59,685 bases of DNA. It comes from Pyrinomonadaceae bacterium. Its GTDB lineage: Bacteria; Acidobacteriota; Blastocatellia; Pyrinomonadales; Pyrinomonadaceae. A program made the position numbers and the translations under genes. Positions 44,946-50,806 of the stretch are shown piece by piece (position 1 is the stretch's first letter; every line of letters begins with the position of its first letter). The notes under the pieces are model-generated. The model was not told the origin of the DNA and did no database searches. It saw only the letters and a list, made by a program, of their open reading frames with translations. The stretch lies in contig JAIBCC010000035.1 of the NCBI GenBank assembly GCA_019694395.1, forward strand, positions 1-59,685, written 5' to 3'.

Positions 44946-45098
44946 TTAGGTAATTAATTTATTTTCTGTAAAATACTGAACCATCATTGTCACAACAACT
45001 CCAATTAAAAGTAAGTGAATATAACCGTCAAAAAAGTGATTGGTTAAAATTCCGATTAACCAAAGCCCAATTAACACAAATATTAATAATCTAACCAT
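44946..45098 (-). CDS. 50-residue membrane protein, lmo0937-like paralogue
   Basis: The frame from ATG 45098 gives MVRLLIFVLIGLWLIGIL, a turn with FFDGYIHLLL, then a second helix. It has the same helix-turn-helix plan and IHLLL motif as the protein at 42265-42414. It begins one base after the stop of the 64-residue gene and ends nine bases before the kinase start, so it is coupled into that operon. A weak ribosome site is compensated by this coupling. Confidence 0.7.
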   Translation of the reverse strand: MVRLLIFVLIGLWLIGILTNHFFDGYIHLLLIGVVVTMMVQYFTENKLIT

Positions 45099-45099
45099 A

Positions 45100-45294
45100 T
45101 TAACTAAAATTACTCAGAAACTTTTGAGAGTTTTGCGTTAAGATACGTTTTTTCTCCCTTAAATCATTGACCCAACTTAAAATATTCTCGGTAACTTTTT
45201 CTTCCAATTTTCGTTTTTTCGGAACATTTTGAGCCTGAAATTGATTACGTTCATTGTTTAGGTTTGTTCCTTTCTTTATTACTTTAATTTTCAT
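45100..45294 (-). CDS. Small charged protein of unknown function (64 residues)
   Basis: Start ATG 45294 with AGGGGG five bases upstream. The sequence is very basic and polar (MKIKVIKKGTNLNNERNQFQ at the N-terminus, then KKRKLEEKVTENILSWVNDL), with a predicted C-terminal amphipathic helix and no membrane helix. Not recognised. It is the first gene behind the sigma-54-like promoter at 45339 and is followed by the 50-residue membrane protein and the hybrid kinase. Confidence 0.55.
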   Translation of the reverse strand: MKIKVIKKGTNLNNERNQFQAQNVPKKRKLEEKVTENILSWVNDLREKKRILTQNSQKFLSNFS

Positions 45295-45338
45295 TATTTC
45301 CCCCTTACAAGCAAAAGATTAAGATTTAATTTGTATAA

Positions 45339-45354
45339 TTCAACAACCGTGCCA
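45339..45354 (-). promoter_or_regulatory. Sigma-54-like promoter of the 64-residue/50-residue/kinase operon
   Basis: Minus strand TGGCACGGTTGTTGAA: a perfect -24 element and TTGA at -12, with G at the proper spacing but A in place of C. Transcription would start near 45327, about 33 bases before the first gene. Confidence 0.6.
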
Positions 45355-45452
45355 GAACTTTAAATAATTGACTTAGATAGAGTTATATGAAAGTCACCAG
45401 TAATTGCGAAAAACATTTTTCCTTGATGTATTGATTTGATACAATTATATTT

Positions 45453-46988
45453 ATGAAAAAAAGAGCATTAATTATTGACGATGATCCGTCAACCTTAGAG
45501 TTAATGAAGTTCCAGCTTGAGTCGGAAGATTTTTTTGTAATTTCTTCGGAAAATGGTGCAAAAGCATTAGATTTTGTAAAGGAATTGGAATTTGACATCA
45601 TTTTGACCGACCTAAATTTGCCCGACATCAATGGTATAGAAATGGTCAAAAGGATTAAGGAATTATCCCCCTCAACTGAGATCATAATGATAACCGGTTT
45701 TGGTTCAACCGAGAAAGCGGTAGAAGCGGCAAAAGCCGGAGCTTTCCATTATGTTGAAAAACCGGTTGATTTTGATGAATTGATCTTATTAATTGGTCGG
45801 GCGATTGAACGCAAAGAACAAGCAAAAGAAATTGAGAATTTACGCGGTAAACTGACTAGCCGAAATTCGTATGTCGGTATTATCGGCGGCAGTAAAGCAA
45901 TGCAAAATGTTTATGAAATGATAGAAAGCGTTGCTGATTCTGATGCCAATATTTTGATTTTAGGAGAGTCGGGAACCGGAAAGGAATTGATTGCCAATGC
46001 TATTCATTTCAAGAGTTTACGCTCCAAAAAGGACTTTGTGAAAGTGAATTGCGCCGCACTTCCTAAAGAATTGATCGAATCTGAATTATTCGGACATTTG
46101 AAAGGATCGTTTACAGGGGCTGCTAAGGATAAAACAGGCTTTATCGGCAAAGCTAACGGCGGTAGTTTAATGCTTGATGAAATTGCCGAAATGCCGATAG
46201 AACTTCAACCGAAATTATTAAGAGTTTTACAGGAAAGGGTTTATTATGCGGTGGGCAGCGATAAACCGCAGCAGGTTGATTTCAGGTTAATTTCTGCAAC
46301 AAATCGAAAACCCTTTGAGGCAATTCAGGAGGGAATTTTACGCGAGGATCTTTTTTACCGAATCAATACCATTGAAATACATATTCCGCCATTGCGGGAA
46401 AGAATGGATGATGTTCCAATGCTGGCAGAACATTTTCTTAAAAAATATGCTGAAAAATACCGTCGGGAAATCAAAGGTTTTAGCCAAAAAGCCTACGATC
46501 AGATGTTGAATTATGGCTGGCGGGGAAATATCCGTGAATTGGAACACACAATCGAAAGAGCTGTTTTATTGGCAAAGGGAAAATTTATTGACGGATTGAC
46601 TATTCAGGGACAAAACTCTCCTGTTACATTTAATATACCAACCCCGGTTACGCCAAGTTCAGTTCCCGAAGTTACTGCATTTCAAGCTCCTGTTTTGGAA
46701 CCAAATAAACCAAGTTTCACAAATATTCCGGTAAATTCATTTAATAATAATGGTTTAACTGACCTTGATGAAAATGAATTTTTTGAAGAAATAGGTAGAA
46801 TAATCGTAGATAAAATCCCAACGGATAATCCGCAAAATGAAGATGTTTTAAATAAAATCGAATACGGAGTTGTTTTAGCGGCTTTGAAAAAAGCCAAACA
46901 AAATAAACAGGCAGCTGCTAATTTACTGGGAGTTTACCGTCCGCGTTTATATGGAATGATAAAACGTCATAATTTGGATGCAGATTAA
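45453..46988 (+). CDS. NtrC-family sigma-54-dependent response regulator
   Basis: 511 residues. Receiver about 3-120 (IIDDDPST, Asp in IILTDLNLPDING, Lys in YVEKPVDF); AAA+ about 140-375 with GESGTGKE, GSFTGA (instead of GAFTGA), GGSLMLDE and LPPLRERMDDVP; a Pro/Asn-rich linker (about 390-430); Fis-type helix-turn-helix at the C-terminus (QAAANLLGVYRPRLYGMI). Its position among sigma-54-like promoters, divergent from the kinase operon, makes it the best candidate activator for the small membrane proteins and the RNA. The start ATG 45453 has no clear ribosome site. Confidence 0.92.
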   Translation: MKKRALIIDDDPSTLELMKFQLESEDFFVISSENGAKALDFVKELEFDIILTDLNLPDINGIEMVKRIKELSPSTEIIMITGFGSTEKAVEAAKAGAFHYVEKPVDFDELILLIGRAIERKEQAKEIENLRGKLTSRNSYVGIIGGSKAMQNVYEMIESVADSDANILILGESGTGKELIANAIHFKSLRSKKDFVKVNCAALPKELIESELFGHLKGSFTGAAKDKTGFIGKANGGSLMLDEIAEMPIELQPKLLRVLQERVYYAVGSDKPQQVDFRLISATNRKPFEAIQEGILREDLFYRINTIEIHIPPLRERMDDVPMLAEHFLKKYAEKYRREIKGFSQKAYDQMLNYGWRGNIRELEHTIERAVLLAKGKFIDGLTIQGQNSPVTFNIPTPVTPSSVPEVTAFQAPVLEPNKPSFTNIPVNSFNNNGLTDLDENEFFEEIGRIIVDKIPTDNPQNEDVLNKIEYGVVLAALKKAKQNKQAAANLLGVYRPRLYGMIKRHNLDAD

Positions 46989-47002
46989 AAATTGTCGGTT
47001 TT

Positions 47003-47035
47003 AATAGAAAAGAGTCAGTTTTTAGGCTGACTCTT
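47003..47035 (-). terminator. Terminator after the GlsB/YeaQ-like gene
   Basis: AAGAGTCAG (47010-47018) pairs perfectly with CTGACTCTT (47027-47035). On the minus strand the stem runs into TTTTCTATT. It may also slow transcription arriving from the NtrC-type gene on the plus strand. Confidence 0.75.
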
Positions 47036-47066
47036 GGGGATTGATAAGATTGAGTGTTTATGAAGA

Positions 47067-47348
47067 TCAACTAAAAAGCCTGTTCCTTGTAACTAACCGA
47101 TAAAGTGCTATTACAACAATTGCACCAACCACGGAAGAAAAGAAACTTGGAATTGAATTACCGATATTATTAAAATTGCTCACCATCGGATACCCAACAA
47201 ATGTGCCGATGTAACCACCTACAATCGCCCCGATAACTCCCAATATAATTGTTGCAATGATGCCGCCACCGTCAAAACCGGGCATTATCATTTTTGCCAC
47301 TAAACCTGCCAGAAAACCTAAAAACAACCAAATTATTAAAGAAATCAT
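47067..47348 (-). CDS. GlsB/YeaQ/YmgE-family stress membrane protein
   Basis: 93 residues. It begins MISLIIWLFLGFLAGLVAKM, followed by PGFDGGGIIATIILGVIGAIVGGYIG, the signature of the transglycosylase-associated GlsB/YeaQ/YmgE family, with an inserted loop (about 52-65) before the last helix. Members are small inner-membrane proteins induced by stress; their action is unknown. It has its own sigma-54-like promoter (47411-47426) and terminator. Confidence 0.88.
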   Translation of the reverse strand: MISLIIWLFLGFLAGLVAKMIMPGFDGGGIIATIILGVIGAIVGGYIGTFVGYPMVSNFNNIGNSIPSFFSSVVGAIVVIALYRLVTRNRLFS

Positions 47349-47410
47349 TTTTTTTACCCACCTTTATAGAATTAAAATTGCTAAAACTTTTTACTTCCTA
47401 CTGTTTGTAA

Positions 47411-47426
47411 TACAAATATCGTGCCA
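47411..47426 (-). promoter_or_regulatory. Sigma-54-like promoter of the GlsB/YeaQ-like gene
   Basis: Minus strand TGGCACGATATTTGTA: perfect -24 and TTGT at -12 with correct spacing. It lies about 63 bases upstream of the gene start. Confidence 0.65.
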
Positions 47427-47544
47427 CAGAAAAGTATTGGTAAATTATTCTAAATATTGAGTTTGTGCTTTATTGCCTTTTTTGTTTAAAGAAAAAACTG
47501 TATCAATTTATTTCACCTGTGAAGATAACAAAATAAATTTGTAT

Positions 47545-47582
47545 GAAAAAAAAGCGGGAAATTAAAAATTGTAATCCCGCTT
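47545..47582 (-). terminator. Terminator of the secreted-protein gene
   Basis: On the minus strand AAGCGGGA and TCCCGCTT (positions 47582-47575 and 47559-47552) form an eight-base stem followed by a run of T (the A run at 47545-47553). Confidence 0.85.
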
Positions 47583-47608
47583 CAAATTATAAAATGGATT
47601 GAATTAGT

Positions 47609-48394
47609 TTAGTTGGAAGTTTTAATTGTGCTTGATTCAGTCAAACGTAAATTAAACATTACGCCTTTTTCTAACTGTAAATTACCGTTTTGTAATAATA
47701 AAGTTGAACCGCCTTGGGCAGAGGCATCGGTTGATTGGGTAATTTGAATTCCTTTCAAAGTGCCGCCAAGTGAATTTGTGGTATTTCCAACGGTTTGCCC
47801 AACAGTGTTTGTAACTCCGCCAACTGTATTGGTCGTTGTGTTGACCACTCCCCCAACCGTGTTGGTTACTCCACCTAATAATCCTCCGCCACCGCCTCCC
47901 GAACCAGAGGTTGAAGAGGTTGAAGTTGAAGTTGTGGAACTTCCAAAAACATCAGCAGAATTATCATTTACATTAGCCGAAGCCTGAGTCAAAGAAACGA
48001 TAGTTGCGGAAATTGGGCTGATCATTTTTCCATTTTGAATCGAATCAAACATTACGCTTAGTTTGGACATTGCATTGTTTTCGGTTTTTTGCTGAACTTC
48101 AGTAATTTTACCAATGATATTGGAGCCTTTATTGACGACAGTTTGACCATTTTGCTTAATTGCTTTAGTGGTTTTGAGTATTACTTGATCTCCAACTTTA
48201 GCTTTACGCACATCAATCGAGTTTTGCAGCTGCCCGGAAAGTTGGGTTCCTGAATCCAGAACTGTGCCATTATTATTTTTGCTAACTGATGTTTGATTGT
48301 TTGCGGCAACATTTCCGTTGGATTTAATATTTTGTGCCGAAATCATCCCGGTTCCTAAAACTAAAATACAACAACTCAATAAATATTTTTTCAT
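47609..48394 (-). CDS. Secreted protein with Gly/Asn/Thr repeats, unknown function
   Basis: 261 residues. Signal peptide about 1-20 (ending TGMISA before QN). Residues 45-135 form a beta-rich domain with LDSGTQLSGQLQNSIDVRKA, KVGDQVILKT and VNKGSNIIGKITEVQ, resembling the outer beta-barrel part of TrbI/VirB10-like or related stability domains. A Ser/Gly-rich linker (about 150-175) leads to imperfect repeats of GGVxNTxxNTVGG and a short C-terminal beta part. RBS AAGGAG precedes the start. Likely an envelope protein; the low-complexity repeat may span the cell wall or periplasm. No sigma-54-like site was seen upstream. Confidence 0.65.
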   Translation of the reverse strand: MKKYLLSCCILVLGTGMISAQNIKSNGNVAANNQTSVSKNNNGTVLDSGTQLSGQLQNSIDVRKAKVGDQVILKTTKAIKQNGQTVVNKGSNIIGKITEVQQKTENNAMSKLSVMFDSIQNGKMISPISATIVSLTQASANVNDNSADVFGSSTTSTSTSSTSGSGGGGGGLLGGVTNTVGGVVNTTTNTVGGVTNTVGQTVGNTTNSLGGTLKGIQITQSTDASAQGGSTLLLQNGNLQLEKGVMFNLRLTESSTIKTSN

Positions 48395-48579
48395 GATTTT
48401 ATTCTCCTTTTGAATTAGTTTGGGGAAAGTTGTGTTTGCCCTTATTTGATTTTCACTTAAATCCTGTTTTTAAAGGCAAAAGTGGACTGACAACAATATT
48501 GAATCAGCCCGGAATTGAAAGTTGATAAGAAAAATCTATCAATTTTCACATTGTAAATTTGATTAATTTGCATAAAAAA

Positions 48580-48762
48580 CTACTTAATTAATTTGATAAT
48601 CGTGGATGGAGCCTTAATATTAATGTCTATTTTTTCGTGTTTTGTTCCGGTTATCCTACCTAAAAATCCACTGTAATAAAGTGCTCCGACAATCATTCCT
48701 ACAATCACAATAAACGCAAAAGCCCAGACAAAATTTGATGCAAAACCTTCTTTTTCTTCCAT
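48580..48762 (-). CDS. 60-residue single-span membrane protein
   Basis: Sequence MEEKEGFASNFVWAFAFIVI then VGMIVGALYYSGFLG: one helix (about 9-33) with a charged N-terminus and a basic, Ile-rich C-terminal tail that may be an amphipathic helix. Not recognised; the plan resembles small stress-induced membrane peptides. The sigma-54-like promoter at 48820-48835 lies about 58 bases upstream, diverging from the RNA at 49048. Confidence 0.65.
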   Translation of the reverse strand: MEEKEGFASNFVWAFAFIVIVGMIVGALYYSGFLGRITGTKHEKIDINIKAPSTIIKLIK

Positions 48763-48819
48763 AATTTTTACCTACTCATCCTTTATAATTTATGTCTTTA
48801 ACATTTCGGGAACTTTAAT

Positions 48820-48835
48820 TACAAAAAATGTGCCA
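48820..48835 (-). promoter_or_regulatory. Sigma-54-like promoter of the 60-residue membrane protein
   Basis: Minus strand TGGCACATTTTTTGTA: perfect -24, TTGT at -12, correct spacing. Confidence 0.6.
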
Positions 48836-49021
48836 AACTTCTAAATAGCAATATTTACAGAGTTTAATTGCATTTAATAAAATCAATGATGGATTATTTT
48901 TTTAATTAATTTTGTTCGATTTTATTTCTGTCTGTAATAATTCGATACAAAAATTCTTACTTAAATAATTTCCCGCCTTCGTGAAAAAATATAATTATTG
49001 TAAATAAACGATTTATGCTTT

Positions 49022-49037
49022 TGGCACGAATTTTGTA
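49022..49037 (+). promoter_or_regulatory. Sigma-54-like promoter of the structured RNA
   Basis: TGGCACGAATTTTGTA: perfect -24 element, TTGT at -12, correct spacing. Transcription should begin near 49048. GATACAA at 48951-48957 lies between this promoter and the divergent one at 48820 and may be part of a shared activator site. Confidence 0.65.
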
Positions 49038-49047
49038 TGTATTAAAT

Positions 49048-49300
49048 GCGGAAAAATTAACGTTTGAAAATTATTTTGGTGTGAAATTAAAAATACCTGA
49101 GGAGAAGAGGTAATTTTGCAGTGAAGGAGATATGAGCAATTATCAAAGGTTATTCTAACAACTGCGACTCAAGTGGCAGTCACAGATTAAATTTAGAAAT
49201 ATTTGATAATTGCTCATTGGGGGCGGTTAATTTTCAAAAAGTTTCAAGGGGGAACAAGGTGGGTTAATGAAGAGCGGAATTTGATTCCGCTCTTTTTTTT
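49048..49300 (+). ncRNA. Putative sigma-54-dependent structured noncoding RNA
   Basis: About 250 bases lie between a sigma-54-like promoter and a strong terminator and hold no ORF of note. A perfect 16-bp stem joins ATGAGCAATTATCAAA (49132-49147) and TTTGATAATTGCTCAT (49202-49217). Inside it a smaller hairpin pairs ACTGC (49161-49165) with GCAGT (49176-49180). Several purine-rich tracts (GAGGAGAAGAGG, GAAGGAGAT, AAGGGGGAACAAGG) lie in single-stranded parts, three of them with GGA. A start codon within the left arm of the stem (49132) opens only an eight-residue frame. It could be a regulatory RNA, for example sequestering a GGA-binding protein such as CsrA, or base-pairing with mRNAs. No known RNA family is recognised. 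Confidence 0.65.
49271..49300 (+). terminator. Strong rho-independent terminator of the RNA
   Basis: AGAGCGGAAT (49271-49280) pairs with ATTCCGCTCT (49284-49293) around a three-base loop, followed by an unbroken run of T. Confidence 0.93.
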
Positions 49301-49361
49301 TAAGAAGAAAATTAATTAAGCCAAAGTTTTCAAGTTTTTAACTTATAAGTAGAATTTAATT

Positions 49362-49781
49362 ATGAAAAGTTACAGAAAAGAACTTTGGTTTGAGATTCCA
49401 ACCCGACGCGCCTTTATCAATATAACTCCTGATGTCAAAAAATGTTTAGTTGAAAGCTCTGTCAAGGAAGGTTTGGTTTTAGTCAACGCAATGCACATTA
49501 CCGCATCAGTTTTTATAAATGATGACGAAAGAGGTTTACATTCCGATTATGAAAAATGGCTGGAAAAAATGGCTCCGCATAGTCCGATTGAGCAGTATCG
49601 GCACAACGATACCGGAGAAGATAATGCAGATGCACACATAAAACGGCAAATTATGGGACGGGAAGTTGTTGTAGCAATTACGGATGGAAGATTGGATTTC
49701 GGACCTTGGGAACAGATCTTTTATGGTGAGTTTGACGGCGGCAGAAGAAAAAGAGTTTTAGTTAAGATCATTGGGGAATAA
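49362..49781 (+). CDS. YjbQ/UPF0047-family protein
   Basis: 139 residues, the usual length. Family features: ITPDVKKCLVESSVKEGLVLV, then MHITASVFINDDERGLHSDYE, the metal/phosphate-site region YRHNDTGEDNADAHIKRQIMG and GPWEQIFYGEFDGGRRKRVL. E. coli YjbQ has a weak thiamine-phosphate synthase activity; the physiological role is not settled. Stand-alone gene after the RNA terminator, converging on the PhyH-type gene. Confidence 0.9.
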   Translation: MKSYRKELWFEIPTRRAFINITPDVKKCLVESSVKEGLVLVNAMHITASVFINDDERGLHSDYEKWLEKMAPHSPIEQYRHNDTGEDNADAHIKRQIMGREVVVAITDGRLDFGPWEQIFYGEFDGGRRKRVLVKIIGE

Positions 49782-49807
49782 ATAAATTCTCAAATTTTCC
49801 ACAAGTC

Positions 49808-50635
49808 TTAAATCGGTAAAAGTCCATCTCTGGCTCTTTGTAACCAGTTTTGTTTTGAATAGGTAGCTTTTGGATTTATAGTGTGAATTGTATAAGCCTG
49901 TCTTGATTTTTCGCTGGTGTTAGGAAGACTGTAATGAGGAAGCAATCCGTCAAGAACAATACATGTTCCTTTTTTTACTTCCAAAGGAATCATTTTTTCT
50001 AAATCAAAAGGTGTTGTGTCAAAAATATGGAATTCTGTTCCTCCATTTTCACTACGATGAAACCAGGAACGTAAATTTGTCCGATGACCACCCGGCTGTG
50101 CCCACATACAGCCGTTTTCAATCGTTGCATCTTCTAATGCAAACCAAAAACCGACGCACGATTCAGGTTCGGTGTATAGAAATGTAGAGTCCTGATGAAC
50201 ATCCACCACGCCCCCAATTCGGGCATGTTTGAATATGTGCATACTTTGGATAATAAGATAATCGGACAAGTTTAGGTTTTTTGCTAAATCTTTCATTTGA
50301 GGCGAACGGGAAAATTCATTAAAAATTGGATCCAGATCATGCAGTGCGTGACCGATTTTATTCAGGGAATTAAAAATATCATTTTTTAACTTTCCTTTTG
50401 AATCAAAGGCATCTTTTTCAAAAAAGAAAGAGATTTTGTCACCTGAATTCAAGAAATAATCATCACTCGTTCTTTCCTGCTCAGAGGTTTGAAAGATTGA
50501 GGGGTAGCCATCAAAGTCGAACTTTTTTGTCAATTCCGTTATCCGTTTCATTAAATTGTTGCATTCAATTTCGGAATTGAAATTTTCAATTATTAAAAAT
50601 CCATCTTTTTCAAATTTTTCAAGTAGTTTGTTCAT
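49808..50635 (-). CDS. Phytanoyl-CoA dioxygenase (PhyH)-family Fe(II)/2-oxoglutarate oxygenase
   Basis: 275 residues from ATG 50635 (a longer frame to 50692 adds a hydrophobic stretch with no support). The iron triad is visible: VDVHQDSTFLY supplies His-x-Asp, and LLPHYSLPNTSEKSRQAYTI supplies the distal His and the Arg that binds 2-oxoglutarate. VGFWFALEDATIENGCMW is typical of PhyH proteins. Cytosolic oxidation of an unknown organic substrate. It follows the VanX-fusion gene by 170 bases on the same strand, though no functional link is evident. Confidence 0.88.
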   Translation of the reverse strand: MNKLLEKFEKDGFLIIENFNSEIECNNLMKRITELTKKFDFDGYPSIFQTSEQERTSDDYFLNSGDKISFFFEKDAFDSKGKLKNDIFNSLNKIGHALHDLDPIFNEFSRSPQMKDLAKNLNLSDYLIIQSMHIFKHARIGGVVDVHQDSTFLYTEPESCVGFWFALEDATIENGCMWAQPGGHRTNLRSWFHRSENGGTEFHIFDTTPFDLEKMIPLEVKKGTCIVLDGLLPHYSLPNTSEKSRQAYTIHTINPKATYSKQNWLQRARDGLLPI

Positions 50636-50806
50636 TAGGGTTATAATGATAATCGAAACCCGAAATTGATAGAAAGTCAAATAAAAAAGCAATTTTAGGG
50701 AAGTGTATATTGAAAATATTTAGTTGTGTAATAACCCCAGACGATATTTCTATTTAAAATATTATTTAATTATTTAACCCTGATTTATGTTGCTTCAAAA
50801 CCACAA

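Noticed and set aside
49132..49158. Eight-residue ORF (MSNYQRLF) with an AAGGAG just upstream
   Set aside because: The ATG is buried in the perfect 16-bp stem and the spacing of the ribosome site is too short; the RNA reading is preferred.
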